64,000 nucleotides of DNA from G051132615 sp051132615 (GCF_051132615.1 NZ_CP152375.1:2790001-2854000); one strand, 5' to 3'; positions 17,688 through 27,209 are shown, counted from the first letter of the stretch. Notes: generated from the letters alone by a model not told the origin. Program-made: numbers and translations.

Positions 17688-19757
17688 ATGTCGTTTTGTC
17701 AGTCAACAAGAAAATGTAGTGCTCGTTATACATTATTGGTCGCTGCGTTGATTCCAGTGTTCAGTTATGCACAGGTAAATGCTTCTGAGGAAGCCGTGCC
17801 AAAAGCAGATATAGAAGATGTGCATGTGATTGGTTCAATGGGGAAATTTAATGGTATTCAATATTTTTTGCCACAATCAACAACCGTTATTCGCGAAAAT
17901 GATATTAAAGACACGCAAGCCAAAAAAGTAGATGAAGCACTACAGTATCAATCAGGTATTCAGGCTGAGCCATATGGTACAGACAATAAAACTGAGTGGT
18001 TTAAAATCAGAGGCTTTGATGCATCTGTTTCCCTTGATGGCACAACAACCGCACCTAATGGTTTTTTTGTTTGGACGCCTGAAGTTTATGGGCTTGAAAG
18101 CATAGAAGTGGTCAAAGGAGCCGATTCCTTATTATATGGTGCATCAGAAACAGGTGGACGTGTTAATTTGGTGAGCAAGCGTCCTAAATCTTCGCCTGCA
18201 GGTGAAATTAATTTGAGTTTTGGTAATAAAGATCAGCTGGGTCTAAGCGGTGATTATAGTGGATTGTTAACAGATGACGGGCGCGTACGTTATCGTTTAG
18301 TTGGACAAGTCAGACAAGAAAATGGTGCTCAAGATTACACCAAAATGAAGCATTATTATTTCGCACCAAGTTTAAGTTGGGATATAAGTGATCAAACCAG
18401 TTTAACTTTGCTAACCAGTTTCCAGAAAGAAGATGGTATACCCACCAATGGTTTTTTACCTGGTTATGGTTCTTTAATTTCTACACCATACGGAAAAATT
18501 GGCCGTTCTACTTACTTTGGTGAGCCAGATGCAGATAATTTAACCCGTACACAATACTCTTTAGGTTATGAGTTCAAGCACAGTTTTGGTAATGGGTGGT
18601 TAATTTCACAGAACTACCGTTTTAACCATTTAGACATGAATTTGTTAGGGGTTTTTGCTTATTCTGCTGATAACGATCGAACCGCTTATCGTGGTTACAG
18701 TTATAGTGATGGTACATCAAAAACACATAGTATTGACAATCGCATCAGTAAAAAATGGGAAAATAGCTGGCTAGAAAATACATTATTAGTTGGGGTTGAT
18801 TATTTAAAAGCCAAAACCAACGGTCAAAATAATGGGTTTGGTATGGTCGGTGGTATTGATTTGTTTGATCCTGTGTATGGTACTAGCGTTGATGTTGTGG
18901 CAACTCCTTATAAAATAGATCAGTCACAGCTGGGCTTTTATGCACAAAATAGTATGAAAATCAATAAAAACTGGGTTGTTAATATGGGGATACGCCATGA
19001 TAAAGCCAAAAATACTGGTTATATGAGTGGCACTCAAACAGATTATAACATCAGTAAAAACTCATTTTCTGGTGGGCTCATGTATACAGCTTCCAATGGT
19101 TTGGCGCCTTATATTCGTTATGCACAATCATTTAATCCCATTGCAGGTTCAGATGGCTATGGTCGATCATACAAACCTTATGAAGGTGAGCAGTATGAAG
19201 GAGGTTTAAAATATGCCCCTCAGTGGATGGTAGGTAAATTTTCAATTGCCTATTTTGATTTAAAGGAAAAAAACGCATTGATTTCTGACTCATCCAATAT
19301 TTCTGTTCAAGCAGGTAAAAGACAAAATAAAGGGGTTGAGTTACAGGCAGATATTCGGGTGACAGATTCTTGGTCAGTTTTGGCAAATTATACCCATTAT
19401 CATTCTCGTCAGGATTTATCATCGGATAAAACCATTCAGACACCTTTGACACCAAAGAATATGGCTTCAGCTCAGGTGAAATATGAATTTATTGATGGTG
19501 CCTTAGAAGGATTAAGTTTAAGCACGGGCTTAAGATATGTGGGTTCCACAACGGATGAGCAGTATTATTCTGGGTATAAAGTGTCTTCATATACCTTATG
19601 GGATGTTATGGCACAATATAAGATCAATCAAAATTGGCAGTTACAGTTAAATGTTCGTAATATTACTGATAAAGATTATTTGTCAGGCTGTAGTTTCTAC
19701 TGTTATTACGGTGCACCACGTACCATTACAGGCAGATTAACGTACACTTGGAATTAA
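17688..19757 (+). CDS. TonB-dependent ferric-siderophore receptor
   Basis: A 689-residue outer-membrane receptor. A signal peptide (about 1-32) is followed by a TonB-box-like DVHVIG, the plug domain (LQYQSGIQAEPYG, WFKIRGFDASVSLDGT, VEVVKGADSLLYGASETGG and VNLVSKRP) and a 22-strand-type barrel ending with aromatic LTYTWN. The pattern is that of FhuA/FoxA hydroxamate-siderophore receptors. Fur box and position after the fhuC-D-B genes fit import of a ferric siderophore. Two late cysteines (CSFYC) near the C-terminus are typical of this class. The exact ligand is unknown. Confidence 0.95.
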   Translation: MSFCQSTRKCSARYTLLVAALIPVFSYAQVNASEEAVPKADIEDVHVIGSMGKFNGIQYFLPQSTTVIRENDIKDTQAKKVDEALQYQSGIQAEPYGTDNKTEWFKIRGFDASVSLDGTTTAPNGFFVWTPEVYGLESIEVVKGADSLLYGASETGGRVNLVSKRPKSSPAGEINLSFGNKDQLGLSGDYSGLLTDDGRVRYRLVGQVRQENGAQDYTKMKHYYFAPSLSWDISDQTSLTLLTSFQKEDGIPTNGFLPGYGSLISTPYGKIGRSTYFGEPDADNLTRTQYSLGYEFKHSFGNGWLISQNYRFNHLDMNLLGVFAYSADNDRTAYRGYSYSDGTSKTHSIDNRISKKWENSWLENTLLVGVDYLKAKTNGQNNGFGMVGGIDLFDPVYGTSVDVVATPYKIDQSQLGFYAQNSMKINKNWVVNMGIRHDKAKNTGYMSGTQTDYNISKNSFSGGLMYTASNGLAPYIRYAQSFNPIAGSDGYGRSYKPYEGEQYEGGLKYAPQWMVGKFSIAYFDLKEKNALISDSSNISVQAGKRQNKGVELQADIRVTDSWSVLANYTHYHSRQDLSSDKTIQTPLTPKNMASAQVKYEFIDGALEGLSLSTGLRYVGSTTDEQYYSGYKVSSYTLWDVMAQYKINQNWQLQLNVRNITDKDYLSGCSFYCYYGAPRTITGRLTYTWN

Positions 19758-19786
19758 GAAGGGGTTATTACAACCTATTTTTTATC

Positions 19787-19820
19787 AAGCCACATGGTTA
19801 ACATGTGGCTTTGTTTTTTT
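19787..19820 (+). terminator. Terminator of the siderophore receptor gene
   Basis: AAGCCACATG pairs with CATGTGGCTT around a short GTTAA loop, followed by a T-rich run. It also separates the receptor from the convergent FUSC gene. Confidence 0.9.
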
Positions 19821-19843
19821 AGGGGTGGTAAAAATAAAAAACA

Positions 19844-20908
19844 CTAACGAAGTTTTTTAAGTTGTATATTGGTTTTTCTTATTTGTCGTTTAAACCCATT
19901 TTTTAATTTTTGATGATATAAAAACCAGCCTCCTATGGCACCAATTATGCTCCCCAAAGTAATATCCAAAATGCGGGTATAAACTGAAAGGTCAGGTGAG
20001 CTTCTGATACTGTGTCCAGCTTCAGCCAGGAAAATAGTTAAAGCGGTGATAAACACAACTGCCATAGCATAATTACGCACAACCAATAGTTCCACACAAA
20101 ATTGTAAAGTGATAATCGCCAGACAAATACTTAAGGTTGATAGTTGTAAATTTAATAAAAACCATGCTAAACCAACCCCAATAAATGTGCCTACAATACG
20201 GTGTAAGCTTCTTTGCCATATGTGTTTGCTGTTTATGCCTTGCATAACTGCAGCGCAAGAAACAGGTACCCAATAGGGATTATCAAGGTTTAATAAATAA
20301 GCAATTAATAATGATGAGCCAATAAAAAAACCATCAATAGCAGCTTCAAATATTAAAAAATAATTGTCATTTTTATTAATAATAACATTGGTTCTAGATG
20401 GTTGATTTCTTAAGGTCACAATGGAATAAATAAAGGCTAATAGACAAGTTGAAATAGTTCCCATAGTGATTAAGCCAATTTTTTTGGGAATATCATACAA
20501 ATCAAAAGGCATACAAATGGCAATGGCTGTAATCAAAATGAAGAAAAATGAACCTGGTGGTTTGAGTTTGAAATATTTGGTCAGGTAAGACAAAATAAAT
20601 ATATAAAAACCAAGTGCAAATGGCGCTAGGATAGCGTTAAAGCTAAAAATGATGCCAAATAAAAAAGAAACAATGAAAACGAATGAACAAATAATCAGCA
20701 GTAATATTCGATTGATTAAAGATGTGTTGGGTAAATATAAAATCAATAACCCAGACATAGACGCTAAAATACCGTCTTCTACCTTGTCTAAAAAATAACC
20801 AGTCATTAAGGGCATGCCAATACAAAGTGCCGCTAATATGGGAACGTGCCAACTTCGTTCGGTTTGTCTAAATTGAATAAAACTTTTTAAATCATCTTTT
20901 GAAATCAT
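19844..20908 (-). CDS. FUSC-family inner-membrane protein
   Basis: A 354-residue protein with two blocks of hydrophobic helices. The C-terminal block holds NPYWVPVSCAAVMQG, then WQRSLHRIVGTFIGVGLAW and later RILDITLGSIIGAIGGW, the signature of the fusaric-acid-resistance/aromatic-acid exporter family (YccS/AaeB-like). The long soluble domain of full-size members is missing, so it is a short form. It might export organic acids; the substrate is not known. It is convergent with the siderophore receptor and divergent from the VWA gene. Confidence 0.85.
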   Translation of the reverse strand: MISKDDLKSFIQFRQTERSWHVPILAALCIGMPLMTGYFLDKVEDGILASMSGLLILYLPNTSLINRILLLIICSFVFIVSFLFGIIFSFNAILAPFALGFYIFILSYLTKYFKLKPPGSFFFILITAIAICMPFDLYDIPKKIGLITMGTISTCLLAFIYSIVTLRNQPSRTNVIINKNDNYFLIFEAAIDGFFIGSSLLIAYLLNLDNPYWVPVSCAAVMQGINSKHIWQRSLHRIVGTFIGVGLAWFLLNLQLSTLSICLAIITLQFCVELLVVRNYAMAVVFITALTIFLAEAGHSIRSSPDLSVYTRILDITLGSIIGAIGGWFLYHQKLKNGFKRQIRKTNIQLKKLR

Positions 20909-21069
20909 TTGGGCATTAAATTTCTATATTTTTGTACAAAAGGTACATATTATTTCATAAGTTATCAATTATATAAAAAAGGTATTGTGAACAACGACTA
21001 TGTGGGTGATAGTAAAGGCCAATTATAGATTTTAGAAATAATGATTGTCATCAAAATAGGAGTTTTTAC

Positions 21070-22182
21070 ATGATTAAAAAAATATTCGTGTTGTTTTCGT
21101 TAGCTGTGTTATCAAGTAGTTTACTGTTTGCGAAGCCTTTGGCTGTGATCCCCAAACAGGAAAAGACAATTGAAATTGTTTTTGTTATTGACACAACCGG
21201 CTCCATGGGCGGTTTAATTGAAGGCGCCAAAACGAAGGTGTGGAGTATTATTAATGATGTTATGCAAAATCAGAGGAGTGCAGCTAAAGTTAAAGTTGGT
21301 TTGGTTGCCTATAGAGATAGAGGTGATGAGTATGTGACTCAAGTTACGCCATTAAGCGAGAATTTGGATCAAATTTATACAACATTAATGGGCTTTAAAG
21401 CTCAAGGTGGTGGTGATACGCCTGAAGATGTGCGTATGGCGTTACGTGATGCCTTAGCTCAAGGTGGTTGGTCTAAGCCAGAAAAAAATATTTCTCAAAT
21501 TATCTTTTTAGTTGGCGATGCACCTTCTCACCGTGATTATAAAGACGTGCCAGATGTCATCACGACCACCAAAGCCGCAAAAGCCAAGGGCATTATTGTG
21601 AATACTATTCAATGTGGCTCTATAAAAGGTACAGCTGATGAGTGGAGAACAATTGCTCAGTATGGTGGGGGGGAGTACTTTGCCATTGCTCAAACTGGGG
21701 GTGTTGTGACGATTAATACGCCATATGATCAAGAATTGGTACGCTTAAATACGCAATTAGGAAAAATGTATGTACCTGTAGGTAATGCTGCTAAACGGCA
21801 AACTGCTCTTTCTGGCTTTGTGGCTCAAGAGTCTAAAATTAAGGCCGCTCCTGCTGAAGCTCAGGCTGCTCGTGCGGTTAATAAGAGTATGAATGCTTAT
21901 GCTTATTCTAGTGATGATTTAATTCAAGGGGTGGAAAATAAAACAATAGATTTGAAAAAATTAAAGAACGAAGAATTGCCAACCAATATGCAAAGTATGA
22001 CTGATGCGCAAAAAGAAGCATATGTGCAAGAGTTGATTGCTGAACGTACCACTTTGAAAAACAAAATTAAGGATTTAGCAAAACAGCGTGATGAGTATAT
22101 CGTCAAACAAAAAAGAGAATCAGGTTCTCAAGATAGTTTTGATTCTGCCGTATCACGTGCATTATTAAAACAAGTTAAATAG
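21070..22182 (+). CDS. Secreted von Willebrand factor A (VWA) domain protein
   Basis: A 370-residue protein with a signal peptide (about 1-22), then a VWA domain (about 35-230) with an intact MIDAS motif: DTTGSM at the start, a Thr in the GGGDTPED loop and the Asp in FLVGDAPSHRD. A charged helical C-terminus (about 290-350) is likely coiled. VWA domains bind a divalent metal and mediate protein contacts. No chaperone-ATPase (MoxR) or other usual partner is next to it, so the role is open. It is a single gene flanked by its own terminator. Confidence 0.85.
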   Translation: MIKKIFVLFSLAVLSSSLLFAKPLAVIPKQEKTIEIVFVIDTTGSMGGLIEGAKTKVWSIINDVMQNQRSAAKVKVGLVAYRDRGDEYVTQVTPLSENLDQIYTTLMGFKAQGGGDTPEDVRMALRDALAQGGWSKPEKNISQIIFLVGDAPSHRDYKDVPDVITTTKAAKAKGIIVNTIQCGSIKGTADEWRTIAQYGGGEYFAIAQTGGVVTINTPYDQELVRLNTQLGKMYVPVGNAAKRQTALSGFVAQESKIKAAPAEAQAARAVNKSMNAYAYSSDDLIQGVENKTIDLKKLKNEELPTNMQSMTDAQKEAYVQELIAERTTLKNKIKDLAKQRDEYIVKQKRESGSQDSFDSAVSRALLKQVK

Positions 22183-22209
22183 TTTCATTTATTCTTTTCT
22201 TCCATTTTA

Positions 22210-22246
22210 TTAGGGCATTGATGTGATCATCTTGCCCTAATTTTAT
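22210..22246 (+). terminator. Terminator after the VWA gene
   Basis: TTAGGGCA (22210-22217) pairs with TGCCCTAA (22233-22240), followed by TTTTAT. The loop is long, so it may be only moderately strong. Confidence 0.65.
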
Positions 22247-22485
22247 GTGGATTAAAAACAATGCTATAGATTTTTTGTTTTGGTTTTTTATATTATTTTT
22301 GTTTTGTTAATCAAATATTTTGAAATGTAGATTTGTGGCGGTTTAATAGCATTTTTAATTAATAAAAATGATAAGTTATGTAAAAAACCATTTTGTTTTT
22401 TGCTTTTTTTGATAATTTATATTTATAATTAATGGGTAAATTTTCAATTTATTATTAATTTATATTTTTAAATGTCGGGGACAAA

Positions 22486-22704
22486 ATGAAAACACAAAAT
22501 AGTAAAAAACATAAAGATGGAAAGAAAAAAAATACGGTTACCATTATTTTTTCTGGTGACAATAGTGTTTATTCAAAAAAAGATTTGAAAAAAAGAAAAA
22601 AGATATTTTGTGCAGTAGTTAATAAGCTTGCTTATTTAGATACATCTATTCTGAAAAGAATTAATGAAAATTTAACTGTTGGATTTGAAACACCTAAAAA
22701 ATAA
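22486..22704 (+). CDS. Small lysine-rich hypothetical protein
   Basis: A 72-residue ORF with GGGGAC shortly before the ATG and a clear terminator just after the stop, so it looks like a genuine monocistronic gene. The first 45 residues are strongly basic (runs such as KKHKDGKKKN and KKDLKKRKK); the middle holds a beta-like TVTIIFSGDNSVY. No family was recognised. A very AT-rich 240-base leader separates it from the VWA gene. It could be a nucleic-acid-binding or phage-derived small protein, but nothing in the sequence decides this. Confidence 0.5.
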   Translation: MKTQNSKKHKDGKKKNTVTIIFSGDNSVYSKKDLKKRKKIFCAVVNKLAYLDTSILKRINENLTVGFETPKK

Positions 22705-22710
22705 ATAGAT

Positions 22711-22757
22711 GGGCAAAATACATTTATTTATTTTGCCCGTTTATTATTCTTTTTTGC
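22711..22757. terminator. Bidirectional terminator between the small ORF and pheA
   Basis: GGGCAAAATA (22711-22720) pairs with TATTTTGCCC (22729-22738) and is followed by a T-rich tail. It lies between convergent genes and can serve both. Confidence 0.85.
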
Positions 22758-23831
22758 TTACAATACAGCAATAGGGTAAGAACCAATTATTTTGATAAAG
22801 CTGACATCACTTTCCAGTTCAGTTAAGGACTGGGCAACATTCTCTTGCTTTTGATGTCCTTCAATGTCAATAAAAAACACATATTCCCATAAGCCTGTAC
22901 GAGAAGGACGGCTTTCAAATTTAGTCATGGAAACGCCATGTTCAGCAAAAACTTTTAGTAGTTCATAGATGCTGCCAGCTCGATGCGCAACGGATACAAT
23001 TAAAGAAGTTTTGTCATGTCCGCTAATATCGGTTAGTTGATGCCCTAATACCAAAAATCGAGTTGTATTATTAGGCTCATCTTCAATATTAGAAGCTATT
23101 TTTATTAAGTGGTAGCGCTCTGCTGCTGCTTGAGAAGCAATAGCCGCAATATGGTTATGTTCACTGGCTATTTTTGCCGCCTCAGCATTACTTGAAACAG
23201 GCACACGTTTGACTGATGCAGGTAAGTTACGATTAAGCCATTCGTGGCATTGTCCCAAAGCTTGAGGGTGAGCGCATATCTCCTTGATACAGCTCATGTC
23301 TCCATCTTTGTTTAATAGGTGATGGTGAATACGTAACATCACTTCCCCACAGGCTTTTAAAGGAGAAGCAACCAGTAAGTCTAAAGTTCTACCGACTGCG
23401 CCTTCTGTTGAGTTTTCAATAGGAGCAACGACATAGTCTGCTTGACGGGCTTCAACTAAGCGAAATGCATCGTCAATTGAATGACATGCTTGTGTTTTTG
23501 CTGCGTGCCCAAAGTGTTTCGTTGTGGCCAGTTGACTAAATGTACCCTCTGGACCAAGGTAGGCAATGGTTAAAGGGCGCTCAACAGCCAAACATTCACT
23601 CATGATTTCCCTGAATAGACGAGCAACTGCTTCGTTGGGTAATAGTCCAGAATTAAGGGATTGAATACGTTTTAAAACTTGAGCTTCTCTTTCTGGTCGA
23701 TAAACAACGCCACTTCCTTTTAAGGCACCGATTGCATGAGCATGTTCAGCCCTTTTGTTTAATAAGGTTAAAATTTCCTGATCAATATTGTCTATTGCCT
23801 GACGATGGGGTTGTAGTTGGTCATCTGACAC
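22758..23831 (-). CDS. pheA: P-protein: chorismate mutase / prephenate dehydratase
   Basis: A 357-residue bifunctional enzyme of phenylalanine synthesis. Residues about 1-90 are an AroQ chorismate mutase (HRQAIDNIDQEILTLLNKRA), about 95-270 the prephenate dehydratase (AYLGPEGTFSQLAT, APIENSTEGAVGRTLDLL and the catalytic NNTTRFLVLG), and about 280-357 an ACT regulatory domain with TKFESRPSRTGLWEY for phenylalanine feedback. The mutase segment resembles beta- and some gammaproteobacterial proteins more than E. coli PheA. No serC or aroA neighbour is present, unlike many relatives. Confidence 0.95.
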   Translation of the reverse strand: MSDDQLQPHRQAIDNIDQEILTLLNKRAEHAHAIGALKGSGVVYRPEREAQVLKRIQSLNSGLLPNEAVARLFREIMSECLAVERPLTIAYLGPEGTFSQLATTKHFGHAAKTQACHSIDDAFRLVEARQADYVVAPIENSTEGAVGRTLDLLVASPLKACGEVMLRIHHHLLNKDGDMSCIKEICAHPQALGQCHEWLNRNLPASVKRVPVSSNAEAAKIASEHNHIAAIASQAAAERYHLIKIASNIEDEPNNTTRFLVLGHQLTDISGHDKTSLIVSVAHRAGSIYELLKVFAEHGVSMTKFESRPSRTGLWEYVFFIDIEGHQKQENVAQSLTELESDVSFIKIIGSYPIAVL

Positions 23832-23906
23832 GATAAATATCCTTTTTAATATCCAGATTATTATTTTAACTTAAACTGAATAGATATAAACATACATTGA
23901 TTAAAT

Positions 23907-24368
23907 TTAGTGTTGTCCTTTAAATTCAATTAAGTATGCTTGATTATCTACTTTTACTGTGGCGATATAATCCATTCTATGGTCTGTACAAACAGGCAGT
24001 CGAACATTTTGTGCTTCTTTTTGTTCCGTATTATTGTGGCTATTGATTAGTTTATAACGGTTAAACCCCATATCCATATTTTTCATTTCAAACTGAACAC
24101 TGACATTACGTTCACTAGCTTTAGAGCTTTTATATAAAATGGAAAAGGGGGTTTTGCTATTAAGCGTGCCAATAAATTGAATTTCGTCACCATTGGGTAG
24201 TTCACAGCCGGCTTTGATATTGCATGATGGTATTTTGACCACCAGATTTTGATCAGGTGTGTGCCGATCATTGAAAAACCATACAACCAAAAAAACGACT
24301 TTTATACTGGCTGCAACCAGCAAAATAGAAGCAATAGTGATTTTTTGTTGTCGAGTCAGCTTGTCCAT
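23907..24368 (-). CDS. Single-pass membrane-anchored hypothetical protein
   Basis: A 153-residue protein with a short basic N-terminus, one membrane helix (about 10-30, ITIASILLVAASIKVVFLVV) and a beta-rich extracytoplasmic domain with three cysteines, one pair in SCNIKAGC. The frame extends to 24392, but GAAGG correctly placed before ATG 24368 favours the shorter form. It overlaps the end of mutT by 13 bases, so it is translated from the mutT-pdxJ-recO transcript. No family was recognised with confidence. Confidence 0.7.
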   Translation of the reverse strand: MDKLTRQQKITIASILLVAASIKVVFLVVWFFNDRHTPDQNLVVKIPSCNIKAGCELPNGDEIQFIGTLNSKTPFSILYKSSKASERNVSVQFEMKNMDMGFNRYKLINSHNNTEQKEAQNVRLPVCTDHRMDYIATVKVDNQAYLIEFKGQH

Positions 24369-25141
24369 TGATTGCCTTCTACGATACTGCATGCATATTG
24401 GTTTAAAATTTGTTTTGTGTGTATTGGCTCGGTTGGGTTCACAATAAGAGCAGTTGGCATATTGTTTTTTAATGCTTCAAACATAGTATGTAGCTCTTGT
24501 ATATTGGTGATGCTTAAAACAGCCGCATCGAGCTTAAGTTGAGCACATTTTTCCCATTCTTGAGGGGTGTTGATTTGAGCAACAACCCATTGATGAGATT
24601 TGGGTTTTGTTTTGAGTTTGTGGAGTTCTTCTGGATTTAATAATAGACCAGAATCAGCAGTGGCATGATTGCTTGGTTTGAGTATCAGTTGATGAGAAAA
24701 AAGGCTGCCTTGTAATTGTGTTGTTGGGTGCCCAAAAAAACAACGGGGTATGCTCAGTGCTTTTAAAATAGGTTCGTTTGCTTCTAGCATTGGGCCAACC
24801 GTTAAGTTAAGTGGATTTTGCCAGCTGATTTGTTGCTGCTCTTTCATTTGTGGTACCCCTTGCCAGCGGGTGACCCAAAAAAAGTGCAGGTAAACATAAT
24901 GATGCTCATATTCATGTTTTTTGGTAAGCCACGGCAAAGCCTCGATGACTTCAATATTTAATTCTTCCAAAAGCTCTCGTTTTAAGGCTTCAAATTCTGT
25001 TTCTTTTGCTTCAACTTTACCACCAGCGAATTCCCAAAAACCTGCGTGCGATTTACCTTCTGGGCGGCTACTTAATAAAATAAGCCCTTCCTCGTTAAAG
25101 ATAATACCCGCAACCACATGTAAAATATTCTTCTGAGTCAT
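24356..25141 (-). CDS. mutT: MutT-like Nudix hydrolase with degenerate ThiE-like C-terminal domain
   Basis: A 261-residue protein. The N-terminal Nudix domain (about 1-130) has VVAGIIFN, WEFAGGKVEAKE and the Nudix box from Gly41 to Ile63, with the usual late glycine replaced by Asn62. MutT removes 8-oxo-dGTP. The C-terminal half (about 150-261) has spaced segments resembling a thiamine-phosphate-synthase-like barrel, as in beta- and gammaproteobacterial MutT fusions, but without clear catalytic residues. Its start touches the pdxJ stop. Confidence 0.85.
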   Translation of the reverse strand: MTQKNILHVVAGIIFNEEGLILLSSRPEGKSHAGFWEFAGGKVEAKETEFEALKRELLEELNIEVIEALPWLTKKHEYEHHYVYLHFFWVTRWQGVPQMKEQQQISWQNPLNLTVGPMLEANEPILKALSIPRCFFGHPTTQLQGSLFSHQLILKPSNHATADSGLLLNPEELHKLKTKPKSHQWVVAQINTPQEWEKCAQLKLDAAVLSITNIQELHTMFEALKNNMPTALIVNPTEPIHTKQILNQYACSIVEGNQWTS

Positions 25142-25878
25142 TATTGATGTCCAATAGATAATCGAGCCATTTGCATGACCTTTTTCATTTGTTTGATTGC
25201 TTCAGGTAAACCTAAAAATATGGCTTGGCTAATCAATGCGTGTCCAATATTTAATTCTTTAATTTCTTTGATTTGGGCAATGGGCGTGACATTATGGATG
25301 TTTAGCCCATGTCCTGCATTGACAACTAACCCCAGAGATTGAGCAAAGGAACTTGCTTGTTTTATGCGATGTAATTCCTGTTCTTTTTCTATGCACCCTT
25401 GAGCATCTGCATAGGCTCCTGTGTGTAATTCAATGACAGGGGCGCCTATATCTTTTGCCGCTTGGATTTGCGCTAAGTCAGCATCAATAAATAAAGAGGC
25501 TCGTATGTTTGCGTTTGAAAGTTCTTGAATAAAGTGTGCAATTTGTGTTTGTTTGCTTAAAACATCCAATCCACCTTCAGTGGTGACTTCTTCTCGCTTT
25601 TCTGGAACCAAGCAGACATCTTCTGGTTGTACTTGCAAGGCATTTTCCAGCATTTCATTTGTCAGAGCCATTTCTAAATTCATACGGGTTTGTAATGCTT
25701 GTTTAATTAAAAAAACATCTGCATCTTTTATGTGACGCCTATCTTCTCTCAGATGCAGTGTGATTAAATCAGCTCCGTAAGTTTCTGCCATTAATGCTCC
25801 TTCAAGAGGGCTGGGGTAAGTGGTTCCCCTTGCATTACGTAAAGTGGCGATATGATCTATATTTACACCTAACAGCAT
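25141..25878 (-). CDS. pdxJ: Pyridoxine 5'-phosphate synthase
   Basis: A 245-residue TIM-barrel enzyme that condenses 1-deoxyxylulose 5-phosphate with 3-amino-2-oxopropyl phosphate to make pyridoxine phosphate. GVNIDHIATLRNARGTTYPS, ADLITLHLREDRRHI, EDVCLVPEKREEVTTEGGLD, IELHTGAYA and VVNAGHGLN cover the active site. It lies 13 bases downstream of recO and abuts mutT. This shows de novo B6 synthesis via the DXP-dependent route, in addition to the salvage kinase at the left edge. Confidence 0.97.
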   Translation of the reverse strand: MLLGVNIDHIATLRNARGTTYPSPLEGALMAETYGADLITLHLREDRRHIKDADVFLIKQALQTRMNLEMALTNEMLENALQVQPEDVCLVPEKREEVTTEGGLDVLSKQTQIAHFIQELSNANIRASLFIDADLAQIQAAKDIGAPVIELHTGAYADAQGCIEKEQELHRIKQASSFAQSLGLVVNAGHGLNIHNVTPIAQIKEIKELNIGHALISQAIFLGLPEAIKQMKKVMQMARLSIGHQ

Positions 25879-25891
25879 ATGGGTTTCTCTT

Positions 25892-26629
25892 TCAAGTAAA
25901 CTGGTTTAATTGGGTAATTAATTTTCGGCTACTGAGGTTTTCTGGTAACCTAAAATTCAAAAACAAGCGGTTTAATGTCAAAATATCGGTTTTACTTTGT
26001 GTTTGGCTCAGTGTTTGGTTGTGTAAATCAATTAAGCTTTGCCCTTGAATTACGACAGTATTTTCCAGCTTTTCTAAACTATCATGATAAAGTTGAGGCG
26101 GCTGTTCTGGGTGCATTAGGTATTGTTTATCTGCTTCAATAGGTTGGTTATTGTTGTCGTGTGAGATATCTGGTGCAAAACCAAGTAAATCAAGTAGTGA
26201 CCATTCAAATAAACGCAAATTTAAAGTAGGTGACTGATTGGTGCATAAGGCATGTGCTATTTTTTCAAAAGCCTGAAATAAAGCAGCAGATGCATCATCT
26301 CTTACGGTTAATTTAAGCATGAGTTCATTCACATATAAACCAGATAATAGTGCTTGCCCATTAGGTTGAGGCCAACCTTGTAAACGGGTTACTGTATGTA
26401 AAGTCCGCAGTTCATTATTGCCGAACCAAGAAATTTCTAATGGTGTAAAAGGCATTAATGTACCCCGAAGCATTGATTGAGGTTTTCGGGCACTGCGTGC
26501 CAATAAAGGCACTCGTCCATAATCTTTGCTGTATATCTCTAGCCATAAACTGCTTTCTTTCCAAGGATAGCTGGTCAAAAGATAACAAGGTTGTTGGTCT
26601 ACTCGGTTATTTGGCTGGACTTTACGCAT
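25892..26629 (-). CDS. recO: DNA repair protein RecO
   Basis: A 245-residue recombination mediator that loads RecA on SSB-coated DNA. The N-terminal OB fold reads PCYLLTSYPWKESSLWLEIY then KDYGRVPLLARSARKPQS, followed by LRGTLMPFTPLEISWFG and the helical GLYVNELMLKLTVRDD. No zinc-binding cysteines are present, as in many proteobacterial RecO. recO-pdxJ adjacency is conserved in both beta- and gammaproteobacteria; here no era lies directly upstream. Confidence 0.92.
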   Translation of the reverse strand: MRKVQPNNRVDQQPCYLLTSYPWKESSLWLEIYSKDYGRVPLLARSARKPQSMLRGTLMPFTPLEISWFGNNELRTLHTVTRLQGWPQPNGQALLSGLYVNELMLKLTVRDDASAALFQAFEKIAHALCTNQSPTLNLRLFEWSLLDLLGFAPDISHDNNNQPIEADKQYLMHPEQPPQLYHDSLEKLENTVVIQGQSLIDLHNQTLSQTQSKTDILTLNRLFLNFRLPENLSSRKLITQLNQFT

Positions 26630-27158
26630 AAAATAAATTGATTTTACTCAAAGAGGTATTATAACGTACAACTTGGGTGAGAAGTAGTGAACACTTTAAT
26701 ACGATAACTATTTAATATCGATCATCATTTATTTGACCAAAAAAATTATTTTTCATTAGGAAAACTATTTAGATTTTTAATTAAATTGATTGAATTATTG
26801 TATAAAGGTTTGCATTCAGTAAAAAAATATGTTTAAATAAAAAATCAATAAATTTTTGTTGCTTTTTAATTAAATCTTTTAGATTAATTGTTACGTAAAA
26901 CCGATAAAATTAATTATCTTCAGTCTCAAAATATATTAATCATAAATATACTGTGGTTTTTATAGATTAAGATTTTGTTTTTATAAAATCTATTTTAGAT
27001 TTTTATCAAATTTATATATGGCTTAAAGCAGCTTTTGGAAATTAATATAGGTTTTTCCATATTAATAGCATATTTCCATCAAAATATTATTTTTGTAGGG
27101 GCGATCCTGTACCTCGGTTCAGGTGGGGCTTTGTTTTTTCAAAAATATCAGGAGCGTT
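26630..27158 (+). promoter_or_regulatory. Long leader before the ProVWX operon
   Basis: About 530 bases without a substantial gene, AT-rich except for one GC-rich island. At 27041-27066 ATTAATAT and ATATTAAT form an inverted repeat. At about 27097-27130 the string GGGGCGATCCTG...CAGGTGGGGCTTTG contrasts with its surroundings; CCTG and CAGG can pair around a ten-base loop, and a T run follows. This could be a structured leader or attenuator. No known riboswitch consensus was matched. Confidence 0.4.
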
Positions 27159-27191
27159 ATGGATAGAAAACATTTTATTTATTTCATATAA
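27159..27191 (+). CDS. Possible leader peptide before proV
   Basis: ATG at 27159 follows AGGAG at 27150-27154 and encodes MDRKHFIYFI before TAA at 27189. proV has its own AAAGGAG immediately after. The 12 bases AGGAGCGTTATG are repeated exactly at the start of proX (29320-29331), so this is either a regulatory upstream ORF or a relic of a copied gene start. Confidence 0.35.
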   Translation: MDRKHFIYFI

Positions 27192-27209
27192 AAAGGAGTA
27201 GAAAAATTA

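Noticed and set aside
21038..21056. Fur box before the VWA gene (AATAATGATTGTCATCAAA)
   Set aside because: Only about 13 of 19 positions match the consensus and the gene has no iron-related feature.
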